A stretch of DNA of 64,000 bases, from positions 496,001 through 560,000 of the forward strand of contig NZ_JASCXI010000002.1 of the NCBI RefSeq assembly GCF_030271515.1, given 5' to 3'. Shown here one piece after another: positions 1-8,905 of this stretch; positions within the stretch are counted from its first letter, which is position 1, and the number at the start of each line of letters is the position of its first letter. This DNA is from Erythrobacter oryzae. GTDB lineage: Bacteria; Pseudomonadota; Alphaproteobacteria; Sphingomonadales; Sphingomonadaceae. Position numbers and translations under genes: made by a program. Under the pieces are notes generated by a model. That model ran no database searches. It saw only the letters and a list, made by a program, of their open reading frames with translations, and was not told where the DNA came from.

Positions 1-1
1 C

Positions 2-967
2 GGCGCCTTCTGGCGGCTCGAGAAGGACACCAACTCGGGCCTCAACGACGTCACGCAGAGCCCGCGCGACGATTTCGTGTTCGTGGCGAACGCCTACCGG
101 CAGGACTTCCTGATCCCCGCACTGACCAGCCAGATCACCGTCGTCTACAACCGCAACCGCGAGAGCGACGATATCGAGATCGACGACAACGGCTTCCCGG
201 TGCGCCCGGCCTTGCTTGGCACCTTGCGGGGCCGCGAATACGATGCCTTCTATCTGGGCTACAACGTCGATGGCCGCATCGGGCGGGTGAACCTGACGGG
301 CAGCTTCTACTGGGCGCTGGGCGAGGACCGGAACAGCTTCCTCACCGACCGACCGGCCGACATCAACGCCCAGTTCGCCGCCATCGAAGCGAGCTACGAC
401 AAGGACTGGATGCGCTTCCGCCTCTCGGCCGCCTATGCCAGCGGGGACGAGGATCCCTATGACGACACCGAAGGCGGGTTCGACGCGATCTTCGAGAACC
501 CGGTCTTCGCGGGCGCGGACACCTCCTACTGGATCCGCCAGACCATACCCTTCGCGGGCGGCGGGCGTGTCATCAGCGTCAATGGCAGGAACGGCCTGCT
601 CAATTCGCTGCGCTCCTCGAAAGAGCAGGGGCAGAGCAATTTCAACAACCCGGGGCTGATCCTGTTCGGCGTGGGGGCGGATTTCGATCTGACGCCGGAG
701 TTCCGCCTCACCGCCAACGCCAACCATCTTTCATTCGAGAACACCTCGGTCCTTCAGGTGCTGAGGAACGAAGGCTCGATCCCCAAGGAGATCGGCTACG
801 ACCTCTCGGCCTCGGCGATCTGGCGGCCGCACGCGAACCAGAACCTCGTGTTCCGCCTGTCCGCCGCGACGCTGATCGCGGGTGATGGCTTCCAGGACCT
901 TTTCACGTCCCGCGGGGGTGGAAAGGAATTCGTCTCGATCCTCGCCAACGTGGTGTTGACCTACTGA
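2..967 (+). CDS. Outer-membrane beta-barrel (alginate-export/porin-like), 5' end missing
   Basis: The frame is open from the first bases of the window to a TGA at 965-967, so this is the C-terminal part (about 321 residues) of a longer protein. It shows alternating hydrophobic/polar strands with Gly, Asp, Asn and aromatic turns and ends in an aromatic residue (VVLTY), as expected for an outer-membrane barrel. The stretch around SGDEDPYDDTEGGFDAIFE resembles AlgE-type alginate-export porins. Its stop overlaps the ATG of the next gene (TGATG), so the barrel and the decaheme cytochrome are probably translationally coupled. By analogy with porin-cytochrome conduits it could be the outer-membrane sleeve or partner of that cytochrome. 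That role is inference, because no heme motif or MtrB-type CxxC is visible and the N-terminus is outside the window. Confidence 0.7.
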   Translation, partial: GAFWRLEKDTNSGLNDVTQSPRDDFVFVANAYRQDFLIPALTSQITVVYNRNRESDDIEIDDNGFPVRPALLGTLRGREYDAFYLGYNVDGRIGRVNLTGSFYWALGEDRNSFLTDRPADINAQFAAIEASYDKDWMRFRLSAAYASGDEDPYDDTEGGFDAIFENPVFAGADTSYWIRQTIPFAGGGRVISVNGRNGLLNSLRSSKEQGQSNFNNPGLILFGVGADFDLTPEFRLTANANHLSFENTSVLQVLRNEGSIPKEIGYDLSASAIWRPHANQNLVFRLSAATLIAGDGFQDLFTSRGGGKEFVSILANVVLTY

Positions 968-3900
968 TGCGCGCGCTCACCCAGCCTTTCGCCCGCCACC
1001 TTGCGCTGATTGCCGCGGCGCTGGTGCTGGCCGTGTCCCTGTTTGCCGGCAGCCCGATGGCGTCGGACAAGGAGAAGCCGGTCAAGCGCGACTACAGCCT
1101 CGTCATCGCGCCCCCCGCGCCGCAGCGGCAATCGGTGGCCGAGATGGACGCCAAGTCCGAAGGCTGCCTTACCTGCCACGTCAAGACCGACGCGCCGACG
1201 ATGCACGTCTCGCCTGCGGTGCGCCTCGGCTGCACCGATTGCCACGGGGGCAACGTGGCGATCCGCGGCAATTCCGAGCTGCCGCATGACCACCCCGATT
1301 ACGTCGCTGCGCGCGATGCGGCGCATGTGCTGCCCAAGTATCCCAAGTCGTGGCACTTCCCATCCTCGGCGAACCCCAAGCGCTCCTACGCGCTGCTCAA
1401 CCAGGAATCGCCGGAGTTCGTGAAGTTCATCAACCCCTCGGACTACCGCGTCGCGCGCGATGCCTGCGGGGCGTGCCACATCCAGGCGATCGAGAGCGCC
1501 GAGCGCTCGATCATGGCGACCGGCGCGATGCTGTGGGGCGGGGCGAGCTACAATAACGGGATCCTGCCGTTCAAGAACTACCTCCTCGGCGAGGCCTATA
1601 CCCGCGAGGGTGATGCGGCGAAGATCACCACGCCCGGCGCGGGGCCGGGGGGCAAGCTTTCCGAGGATCAGGTCGCACGCGGCGTGCTGGCCGAGATGTA
1701 TCCGCTGCCCACCTGGCACGTGATCCCGCCGGGTGATGTGTTCCGCGTGTTCGAGCGCGGGGGGCGCACGATCAACTCGCAGTTCCCGGAGATTGGCCTG
1801 CCCAACCCGTCAGGCTCGATCCAGCGTCTGGAAGAGCCCGGGCGGCCCGACTTGAAGCAATCGAACCGTGGCCCCGGCACGGGTCTGCGCGTGGCGATCC
1901 CGGCGCTCAACATCCACAAGACCCGCCTCAACGATCCCTTCACCTGGTTCATGGGCACCAACGACCAGCCGGGCGACTATCGCCACTCGGGCTGTGCGAG
2001 CTGCCACGTGGTTTACGCCAATGACCGCGAGCCGCGTCATTCGCTGACCTATGCGCAATACGGGCGCGACGGGCAGACCATTACCGCCGACCCCACCATC
2101 GCCGAGAAGATCGCCCACGCGGCGGGCTATGAGGACGGGCATGGCGAGAAGCCGGGCGGGCACGGTGCGGTCAAGCAGCCGGGCGATGACCACCATGCGG
2201 GCGACGATGGCGCGCTGCGTACGGCCTCGGGCGAAGTGAAGGAAAGCGGCCACCCTCTCCAGCACGTCTTCACCCGCGCGATCCCGACCAGCCAGTGCAT
2301 GAACTGCCACATGCACCAGCCCAACATCTTCCTGAACAGCTTCCTCGGCTACACCATGTGGGACTACGAAAGCGACGCGCCCTTCATGTGGCCGAAGGAG
2401 CAGAAGTACCCCACCGCCGCCGAGGTCCGCGCCGTCACCGACCGCAACCCCGAAGGCGCCGCGCCCAAGGGCAATTGGGCTGACCTCGATTTCCTGCGCA
2501 ACGTCTATGACCTCAACCCGCAGCTGAAGGACACCCAGTTCGCCGACTACCACGGCCACGGCTGGAACTTCCGCGCGATCTTCAAGCGCGACCGCGAGGG
2601 CAATCTGCTCGACGCCGAGGGCAATATCGTCGACCCCGACGATCCCGAAAAGTGGCGGCGCGAGGGCGAAGGCAAGTTCGTCCCCGCCGGCGTCAATCCG
2701 GGCAAGGCGGTCCACCTGATGGACATCCATGCCGAAAAGGGCATGCAATGCGCCGATTGCCACTTCGAGCAGGACAGCCACGGCAACGGCCTCATCTATG
2801 GCGAGGTCGCGAACGCGATCGAGATCACCTGCAAGGATTGCCACGGCACCGCCGACGCCTATCCGACGTTGCGCACCAGCGGCCCCGCCGCCCCGCCCGA
2901 GGGCCACAACCTCGCCCTGCTGCGCAACCCCGACGGCAAGCGCCGCTTTGAATGGGTCGAAGGGGCCGATGGGCGGCAAAAGCTGATCCAGCGCTCGATC
3001 GTCGATCCCAAACTCGAATGGGAGATGAGCCTCGTCAAGGACTCGGTCGATCCCGCCACCCCCGCCTTCAACGCCAAGGCGGCGCGCGCCAAGCTCGTCA
3101 GTCGCTACGGCGCGGAGACCGGCAATTTCGAATTCGGCACCGGCATTTCGGAGCCCGACCGCGCGCACCGCGAGCCGGAGATGGCGTGCTTCACCTGCCA
3201 CCTGTCATGGACGACGAGCTGTGGCGGCTGCCACTTGCCGATCGAGGCCAACTGGAAGACCCCCGTCCACCGCTACGAAGGCGGCGAAACCCGCAACTTC
3301 GCGACCTACAACCCGCAGGTCGCGCGCGACGAGATGTTCCAGCTCGGCAAGCATATGACCACCAAGGGCAATCAGGTCGCCCCCGTCAGGTCCTCATCGG
3401 CGCTGGTGCTGTCGTCCACGAACATCAACCGCGAGCGGATCTATGTGCAGCAGCCGCCGATTTCGGCCATCGGTTTCTCCTCGCAGGCCTTCGCGCCCCA
3501 CTTCCCGCATACCGTGCGCCTGACCGAGACCAAGACCTGCACCGATTGCCACCTCTCGGCCAAGGAAGACAACAACGCGATCATGGCGCAGCTCTTCCTG
3601 CTCGGCACCAACTACGTCAATTTCGTCGGTCTCAACGCGTGGAGCGGGCTCGAGGGCGGGTTCCAGGCGACCCGCGTGACCGAATATGACGAGCCGCAGG
3701 CGGTGATCGGCTCCTACCTCCAGCGCTATGCCTATCCCGATTACTGGAAGATGCACGTCGAGCAGAACGGGCGCGAGCTGAAGAACTGGACGCGTGGCAA
3801 GACCTTCGACGGCGAGATGTCGGGCGAAACCCATCCCTTCGAGCAGTTCGTGAACGTCCACGAGGGCACGCCCGGCCGGGTCGGCTGCTTGCAGCTGCGC

Positions 3901-5103
3901 GGCGAATACATGTTCGTGGCCGAGGGCAAGGGCGGGTTCGTCGCCTATGACGTGGCCAGCATCGCCAACAAGGGCACCTCGGAGCGGATCCTGAAGGGGC
4001 CATTCTCGGCGCTGGGCCACGACACGCAGGTCAAGACCACCAACGCGACCTGCATGGCGCTCGCCACCAACCAGCCGATCGCGCCGACCCGCAACACCGA
4101 GGCGATGCGCGCGGCCAATCAGGAGCAGGCGTTCAAGCCGATCTACAACTATGCGGCGGTCACCGACAGCGCCGAGGGGCTGATCCTCGTCAACGTCAAC
4201 ACGCTGGCCGACGGCGAATTCCGCAACAACAAGCTGACCCGCAAGGTCTATGCCGATGGCTCCACCGCGTGGAACCCCGGCGGGGTGCTCAGCGGCGCGC
4301 GGCATATCGTGCTGGCGGGCGAGATCGCCTATATCACCGCCGACAAGGGACTGGTGGTGGTCGATCTCTCCGATCCCGACACGCCCAAGCTCGCCGCGGT
4401 GCGCGAGCTTCGCGATGCGCGGGCGAGCGCGGTGCAGTTCCGCTATCTGTGGGTGACCGATGCCGAGGGCGTGAAGCTGTTCGACATCACCAGCTTGCGC
4501 AACCCCGTCGCCGTGCCCGAGGCGACTGTGCCGCTCGCCGACGCGCGCCGGATGTATATCGCGCGCACCTATGCCTATGTCGCCGGTGGGCGCGAGGGCC
4601 TCATCATTCTCGATGTGAAGAACCCGCGGTCGCCCAAAGAGTATATGCGCTACCGTGGGTTGATGAGCACGGGTGATGCTCCCAACCTCTGGATGGACGA
4701 TGTTCAGGACGTGATCGTCGGCACCACCAACGCCTCGCTGTTCGCCTATGTCGCGGACGGGAAGAACGGGGTGAAGGTGCTGCAACTGACCAGCCCGGAA
4801 AGCCAACGCAATTTCTATGGCTTCTCGCCAGCGCCAAAGCCCGAACTAATCGCCTGGGCGAAGACCCCCACGCCCGCGATCGCCATGTCCAAGGGCCTCG
4901 ACCGTGACCGCGCGGTGGACGAGACCGGCGGGCAGATGGCGGTGTTCGGCCGCCTCGGCTCGCGCCCCTTCACCCGCGAGGAGATGGAGCGGATGTTCAT
5001 GACCCGCAGCGGCGTGCCGTGGAAGGTCTCGGATGAGGTGGACATGAAGCGCTGGGTCGGGCTGGCGCCCGTGGGTGCGCAAAGGGCGAGCGCCCGGAAG
5101 TAG
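967..5103 (+). CDS. Secreted decaheme c-type cytochrome with C-terminal LVIVD beta-propeller
   Basis: This 1378-residue protein has a signal peptide (hydrophobic core about residues 11-28). Ten CxxCH motifs begin at C67, C89, C167, C343, C444, C595, C622, C741, C752 and C858, so it should bind ten c hemes in the periplasm or at the outer membrane. From about residue 950 it has no heme motifs and instead shows LVIVD-type repeats (VAYDVASI, LVVVDLSDPDTP, VKLFDITSLRNP, LIILDVKNPRSP), a beta-propeller family often found on secreted proteins. The start overlaps the upstream barrel stop (TGATG). Electron transfer is the safe role. Whether it is an oxidoreductase, an extracellular electron conduit or a metal-reacting protein cannot be told from sequence. 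It is much longer than MtrA-type decahemes (about 330 residues), so it is not a simple MtrA orthologue. Confidence 0.85.
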   Translation: MRALTQPFARHLALIAAALVLAVSLFAGSPMASDKEKPVKRDYSLVIAPPAPQRQSVAEMDAKSEGCLTCHVKTDAPTMHVSPAVRLGCTDCHGGNVAIRGNSELPHDHPDYVAARDAAHVLPKYPKSWHFPSSANPKRSYALLNQESPEFVKFINPSDYRVARDACGACHIQAIESAERSIMATGAMLWGGASYNNGILPFKNYLLGEAYTREGDAAKITTPGAGPGGKLSEDQVARGVLAEMYPLPTWHVIPPGDVFRVFERGGRTINSQFPEIGLPNPSGSIQRLEEPGRPDLKQSNRGPGTGLRVAIPALNIHKTRLNDPFTWFMGTNDQPGDYRHSGCASCHVVYANDREPRHSLTYAQYGRDGQTITADPTIAEKIAHAAGYEDGHGEKPGGHGAVKQPGDDHHAGDDGALRTASGEVKESGHPLQHVFTRAIPTSQCMNCHMHQPNIFLNSFLGYTMWDYESDAPFMWPKEQKYPTAAEVRAVTDRNPEGAAPKGNWADLDFLRNVYDLNPQLKDTQFADYHGHGWNFRAIFKRDREGNLLDAEGNIVDPDDPEKWRREGEGKFVPAGVNPGKAVHLMDIHAEKGMQCADCHFEQDSHGNGLIYGEVANAIEITCKDCHGTADAYPTLRTSGPAAPPEGHNLALLRNPDGKRRFEWVEGADGRQKLIQRSIVDPKLEWEMSLVKDSVDPATPAFNAKAARAKLVSRYGAETGNFEFGTGISEPDRAHREPEMACFTCHLSWTTSCGGCHLPIEANWKTPVHRYEGGETRNFATYNPQVARDEMFQLGKHMTTKGNQVAPVRSSSALVLSSTNINRERIYVQQPPISAIGFSSQAFAPHFPHTVRLTETKTCTDCHLSAKEDNNAIMAQLFLLGTNYVNFVGLNAWSGLEGGFQATRVTEYDEPQAVIGSYLQRYAYPDYWKMHVEQNGRELKNWTRGKTFDGEMSGETHPFEQFVNVHEGTPGRVGCLQLRGEYMFVAEGKGGFVAYDVASIANKGTSERILKGPFSALGHDTQVKTTNATCMALATNQPIAPTRNTEAMRAANQEQAFKPIYNYAAVTDSAEGLILVNVNTLADGEFRNNKLTRKVYADGSTAWNPGGVLSGARHIVLAGEIAYITADKGLVVVDLSDPDTPKLAAVRELRDARASAVQFRYLWVTDAEGVKLFDITSLRNPVAVPEATVPLADARRMYIARTYAYVAGGREGLIILDVKNPRSPKEYMRYRGLMSTGDAPNLWMDDVQDVIVGTTNASLFAYVADGKNGVKVLQLTSPESQRNFYGFSPAPKPELIAWAKTPTPAIAMSKGLDRDRAVDETGGQMAVFGRLGSRPFTREEMERMFMTRSGVPWKVSDEVDMKRWVGLAPVGAQRASARK

Positions 5104-5112
5104 GGACCGTCT

Positions 5113-5147
5113 CCCCGGGCTTGACCCGGGGCCCCGCTTTCTTGTTT
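5113..5147 (+). terminator. Rho-independent-like terminator after the decaheme gene
   Basis: Arms CCCCGGG (5113-5119) and CCCGGGG (5125-5131) enclose a CTTGA loop and are followed by a T-rich run at 5138-5147. It begins 10 bp after the cytochrome stop on the plus strand. Confidence 0.5.
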
Positions 5148-5151
5148 GCGT

Positions 5152-5280
5152 GCCCGCCTCCGCGGGCAGGTGTGCCGCCTTCGGCGACACAGCTTCGCTT
5201 CCCTCGGCGCTGTTTCTCCGCTACGCTCCGGGCGCCTGCGGGCGGTCGTTCGGCCTTGCGGCCCGTCCGTTGGCGGGCCG
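5152..5280. repeat. Cluster of short hairpins between convergent genes
   Basis: Between the two convergent redox transcription units there are three further inverted repeats: GCCCGC/GCGGGC at 5152-5167, a 9-bp stem with one mismatch at 5171-5191, and CGGCCCG/CGGGCCG at 5259-5280. No gene is evident in 5104-5320. The hairpins may act as a bidirectional terminator or be a degenerate dispersed intergenic element. Copy number cannot be judged from this window. Confidence 0.4.
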
Positions 5281-5320
5281 ATTGCCTGCTGGTTCCCGAG
5301 ATGTGACTGGGGCCTCGCCT

Positions 5321-6208
5321 TTATTCCCTCTCCGCGAACATGCCCTCGATCATCGGCAGGAGCCCCGCATGGAAGCGCGCCAGCACCTGCCAGTCGCCCA
5401 CGCGCTCGTAGTGCGAGACCAGCGCCGCGCCGTCCCAGCGGTGGATCGCGTAGGTCGGCGGCTCGGTGGTGATGAGCTCGCGGTCGTCGGGGACGTCCTT
5501 GTCGATCGGATTGAGGTCCATCGCCACCAGCGGCGCGACCGAGGGCGTCACCCCCAGCGGGATCCCCGCAAAGCGCGTGGTGATCTGGCGGTGGAGGTGC
5601 CCGCAATGGATCGCCAGCACCTGGCTCTGCCCCTCGAGCACGTCGCGCAGCCGCACGATCCAGCCCTCGTCGGGCGCGGGGTCCATCCAGTCGATCCCGG
5701 CGACCACCGGCGGGTGGTGCATGAAGATGAGTGTCGGCGTATCGGGCGCCTCGGCCAGCCGCGCGGCGAGCCAGCCTGCGCGCGCCTCGCAGAAGGCCCC
5801 GCCGTGGCGCCCGTCCTCGAGCGTGTCGAGGCAGATGATCCTGAGCCCCTCCCCGGCATCGACAACATAGTGCAGGAAGCCGCCCTCGGCCGGCTCGACC
5901 TGCGGGAAGGCGCCGAGCAGGCCCTCGCGGCTATCGTGGTTGCCGACCATCGGCAGGATCGGGATCGGGCAGGTCTTGAGCAGGTCGACCGTCTTGGCGA
6001 AGCTCTCTGCGTCGCCGTGATCGGTGATGTCGCCGGTCAGCACCAGCCAGTCGGGGCGGTTGGGCCCTTCGATCAGCCGCTTGAGCGTTGCGCGGAAGCG
6101 GGTGAGGTTCAGTTCCTCGGGTTTCTCATCGGGGGCAAAGCCGACGTGAATGTCGGTCATCTGCGCGATCAGCACCGCACGGTCTGTCGAAGAAGCGCCC
6201 CCGCTCAT
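5321..6208 (-). CDS. Class III cyclic-nucleotide phosphodiesterase-like metallophosphoesterase (CpdA/Icc family)
   Basis: The 295-residue product carries the calcineurin-like metallophosphoesterase motifs in order: DIH (D19, H21), GDITDHGD (D60), GNHD (N90, H91), HHPP, and GHLH near residue 198. This set, the length and the absence of a signal peptide match CpdA/Icc-type enzymes that hydrolyse cAMP or related cyclic nucleotides in the cytoplasm. The ATG follows the stop of the FHA-decaheme cytochrome gene by only 2 bp, so it is the last gene of the redox operon. An adjacent protein has two cNMP-binding domains, so a role in setting the signal for that protein is attractive. Other phosphodiester substrates are possible, since this family is broad in specificity. 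Confidence 0.75.
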   Translation of the reverse strand: MSGGASSTDRAVLIAQMTDIHVGFAPDEKPEELNLTRFRATLKRLIEGPNRPDWLVLTGDITDHGDAESFAKTVDLLKTCPIPILPMVGNHDSREGLLGAFPQVEPAEGGFLHYVVDAGEGLRIICLDTLEDGRHGGAFCEARAGWLAARLAEAPDTPTLIFMHHPPVVAGIDWMDPAPDEGWIVRLRDVLEGQSQVLAIHCGHLHRQITTRFAGIPLGVTPSVAPLVAMDLNPIDKDVPDDRELITTEPPTYAIHRWDGAALVSHYERVGDWQVLARFHAGLLPMIEGMFAERE

Positions 6209-6210
6209 TG

Positions 6211-8016
6211 CTATGGTCTAGCCTGTGCGAGCTTGGCTGCAACCTTAGATTTGTCAGGCGGCGGGGGCTTGTAGTGCGGCGCGGGGCCCTTGGGCGGCTT
6301 CAAGCCCTGCCACTGCCCGGCGGGGACGTGATAGGCATGGCACATCGCGCAGTCGCTCGGCACGATCTTGGCGGTCTTCGTGGCGGTCGCCCCGAGGTGG
6401 CAATCGCGACAGCTCTTGAGGTCGGGCATCAAGAGGTCGCTCGCCGCTTTGGAGGTGTCGGCCGCGTGGCAATCGCTGCACTTCTGCTTGCTATGCGCGG
6501 CGTGACTGAAATAGCCGCTGGTGAGGAAGCGCTCGGGGAAATTGACCGGCATCAGGTCGGCCTGCCCCGTCGGCCCGCGGGTCGGCAGGTGGCACTCGGT
6601 GCACACCCCGCCGACCGAAAGCGCGTTGGAAATCCCGATATAGGCGCGCACCGGCCGGCCGAAATCGGCGCGATAGGGCGAGGCGCTGCCCAGCTGCCCC
6701 GGACGCTGGCGACCGGGCGCGAGGCGCGGGCGGGGGCCGGTGCTGATCCGCGCGAGATCCTCGGCGAGGTTCTTCACGCTGCCGTGGCGCAGCTTCCCGA
6801 ACCCGCCGCCCGGCGTCCGCCCCGACACAAGACTGTGGCACCCCTCGCACGCCTGCTCCATCTCGACCTCCTTGAAGGTCACTCGGTCAGGCGTGGCGAT
6901 GTGGCAATCCTTGCATTCGAGGGGGGCGCGATACTGCGCGAGGCTCACCGCCATCCGCGCCGCCCCGCCGCGCGGGTTCATGTGGACGTCGTGCGGGAAG
7001 ACGAGGCCCGAACGCTCGACCGGCTTCGATCCCGCCGCCGCGCGCACCGGCTTGGCCGCACCAAAGCTGGCGAAATAGAGCGGGCGGAACTGCGGGTGGG
7101 TCTTGCCGAAATCATGCGCGTCGGTGAGCGCCGTGTCGGTCAGGCGGGTGCCGAGGTCCTTGTGGCAATCGCCGCAAAAGGCCTCGCTGCCGGCCTGCGT
7201 GCGCACCGGGCCCTCGTGTTCGGAGTGGCAGGCGACGCAGCCCAAGGGACCTTCCTTGCCGAAGCCCTCGGCGATCTTCCATTGCAGCGCGTCGCCCTCG
7301 GACAGCGGCGCCATTCCCTTGGCGAGGCGCGGCTTCTGCGCGTGATCGCCGATGTCCTTGTGGCACGAGAGGCAGGTTTCGTCCTGCACGCTTTCGAAGG
7401 CGGCGACGTGGCAGCTTTCGCAGTTGTCGGCGAGGGTATGGTGCTTCAAGGACAGCTCGCCGCTGGTCCAGGCGCTGTCCATCAGCACCGCGCCCGGGGT
7501 CTTGCCGGTGGGATCGGGCTTGGCCGGGGTGCGCAGCAGGTGGCTCGCGACCGGCAGGGCGAGCAGCAGCAGGATGATCGCGGAGGCGAATATCCAACTC
7601 ATCGTGCGCTTTCCCGGCAGCTTGGAGGCGAGCGCGAAGCCGCGCAGGGCGTCCATCTTGCCTTCGTCGGCGACGACCTGGCGGATGGTGATGGCGATAT
7701 TGCCATCCCCCTCGCGCGTCACCGCGAGGCGCGCGGCGCCGAGCGCCACCTCGCCCCCGGTGCGCGGGTCGATGGTGGCTTCGGAGACCACCCGCCCGTC
7801 GAGCCCGAAGCCCAGCGTGCCGAGCGACCTGACGGCCAGCGTGCCGTCAGCCGCAAGGTCTATGGCGACATGGTGCTGCTCGACCGCGAGGTCGGGCAGG
7901 TGGATGTCGTTCTCGGCCGCGCGGCCCACAGTGAGGCGGGTTTGCTCGACCACCCGGTCGCGAACGATCTCGCGGCCGGCGGCGGTGAAGTCGATGGTGC
8001 GGATCAGGAATGCCAT
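6211..8016 (-). CDS. FHA domain - single TM - periplasmic decaheme cytochrome
   Basis: In this 601-residue fusion, residues about 1-110 form an FHA-like domain (GR at 31-32, NDIHLPD, then a QHH segment). Residues about 139-161 are one transmembrane helix. The remainder has ten CxxCH motifs starting at C199, C215, C260, C281, C368, C390, C472, C513, C536 and C556. The topology implied is FHA in the cytoplasm and ten c hemes in the periplasm, so it could relay electrons from the membrane cytochrome b. The FHA core keeps the phosphate-binding Arg (R32), but the usual Ser of the SxxH motif is replaced (EQHH), so phosphothreonine binding is uncertain. The gene lies 10 bp after the cytochrome b gene and 2 bp before the phosphodiesterase, so it is evidently cotranscribed. 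Confidence 0.8.
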   Translation of the reverse strand: MAFLIRTIDFTAAGREIVRDRVVEQTRLTVGRAAENDIHLPDLAVEQHHVAIDLAADGTLAVRSLGTLGFGLDGRVVSEATIDPRTGGEVALGAARLAVTREGDGNIAITIRQVVADEGKMDALRGFALASKLPGKRTMSWIFASAIILLLLALPVASHLLRTPAKPDPTGKTPGAVLMDSAWTSGELSLKHHTLADNCESCHVAAFESVQDETCLSCHKDIGDHAQKPRLAKGMAPLSEGDALQWKIAEGFGKEGPLGCVACHSEHEGPVRTQAGSEAFCGDCHKDLGTRLTDTALTDAHDFGKTHPQFRPLYFASFGAAKPVRAAAGSKPVERSGLVFPHDVHMNPRGGAARMAVSLAQYRAPLECKDCHIATPDRVTFKEVEMEQACEGCHSLVSGRTPGGGFGKLRHGSVKNLAEDLARISTGPRPRLAPGRQRPGQLGSASPYRADFGRPVRAYIGISNALSVGGVCTECHLPTRGPTGQADLMPVNFPERFLTSGYFSHAAHSKQKCSDCHAADTSKAASDLLMPDLKSCRDCHLGATATKTAKIVPSDCAMCHAYHVPAGQWQGLKPPKGPAPHYKPPPPDKSKVAAKLAQARP

Positions 8017-8026
8017 CGCCGCCTCC

Positions 8027-8905
8027 TCACCAGTAGTAGAACACGCTGATCACATGCGCGGTGAGCGCGGCGATCAGGGCGACGGTGAGGGGGATATGGA
8101 CGAACAGCCAGATCTCCAGCAGCGCGCGGATGCGCAGCGCGCCGCGGATCTGGGCGAGCTGTTCGCGGCGTTTTTCCAAGAGGGCGGTGACGCGCGTCTC
8201 GTCCTCGCTCGCAGTGCCCATGCCGCGCAGCGCCTGCGCGGTCTTGCAGCCGGGATAGCTCCCCGTCAGCCGCGCCAGCGCGCCGCCGTAGAACACATCC
8301 TGGCCGAGCGCCGCGATGACGAGATCGGCCTCGGCGCGCGCGAGCGGCTGCGCGGCGCTCTCTAGCTGACGGTCGAGCGCGGTCAGCGCGTCCAGCATCT
8401 GCGCGCGGGTCATCTCCTTGCGGTTGGCCGACAGGCTCGAGGGCAGGGTGGCATAGACGATCACGCCGTAGATCCCGGTCGCGATCACCAGCAGCATCAG
8501 CACATAGGCGAGCGTGTGGACGTTCCACCCGATCTGGAAGCCGGTGTGGAGCGTGCCGATGACGATCAGCGCAAGGCCGAGATAGACGTGGGCCGAGGTC
8601 CACGCCTTGAGGCTCCACGCGCCGGGATTGATGCGCCGCTTCCTCACCCCGAGCAGCGACAGCCACAGGATCAGCCCGAAACCGATGGTGCCCAGCGTAT
8701 AGCCATACCACGTGCCGCCATTGGGGCGCGGTTCCTGGTCGATCATCAGATAGCCTGCGATGGCAGCACCGCTCAGCAGCAGCGCGATCCACAGCCAGCG
8801 GAAGCGCTTGTGCTTCAGAAAGCTGACATGGTCGCTGTTGCGCCGCTGCTCGTCCTGGCTGAAGCGGCCCGTGCCGCCGGTTTTTGCCCCCGCTTTGGTT
8901 GCCAT
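8027..8905 (-). CDS. Membrane cytochrome b-type protein, probably di-heme
   Basis: The 292-residue protein has about five hydrophobic helices: about 36-54, 66-87, 103-121, 129-152 and 262-289. Two helices each carry a His pair spaced 14 residues apart, H106/H120 and H270/H284, the pattern expected for two stacked bis-His b hemes. H130 is an additional candidate. A soluble loop of about 100 residues separates helices 4 and 5. The chosen ATG (8905) overlaps the stop of the upstream FAD/Fe-S gene as TGATG. An in-frame extension further upstream is an artefact of overlapping frames. The likely role is the membrane step passing electrons from the Fe-S protein to the periplasmic decaheme. Family assignment (b561/ferric-reductase-like) is uncertain. 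Confidence 0.7.
   Translation of the reverse strand: MATKAGAKTGGTGRFSQDEQRRNSDHVSFLKHKRFRWLWIALLLSGAAIAGYLMIDQEPRPNGGTWYGYTLGTIGFGLILWLSLLGVRKRRINPGAWSLKAWTSAHVYLGLALIVIGTLHTGFQIGWNVHTLAYVLMLLVIATGIYGVIVYATLPSSLSANRKEMTRAQMLDALTALDRQLESAAQPLARAEADLVIAALGQDVFYGGALARLTGSYPGCKTAQALRGMGTASEDETRVTALLEKRREQLAQIRGALRIRALLEIWLFVHIPLTVALIAALTAHVISVFYYW

Noticed and set aside
2..8016. Calling the redox island an MtrCAB or photoferrotrophic system
   Set aside because: Neither decaheme has MtrA/MtrC length or layout, the barrel N-terminus is missing, and no photosynthesis genes are in the window, so only a general electron-conduit hypothesis is supportable.
6208..8365. Long plus-strand frames opposite the FHA-decaheme and cytochrome b genes
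   Set aside because: The minus-strand genes carry ten CxxCH motifs and a membrane protein; the plus-strand translations are unstructured antisense.
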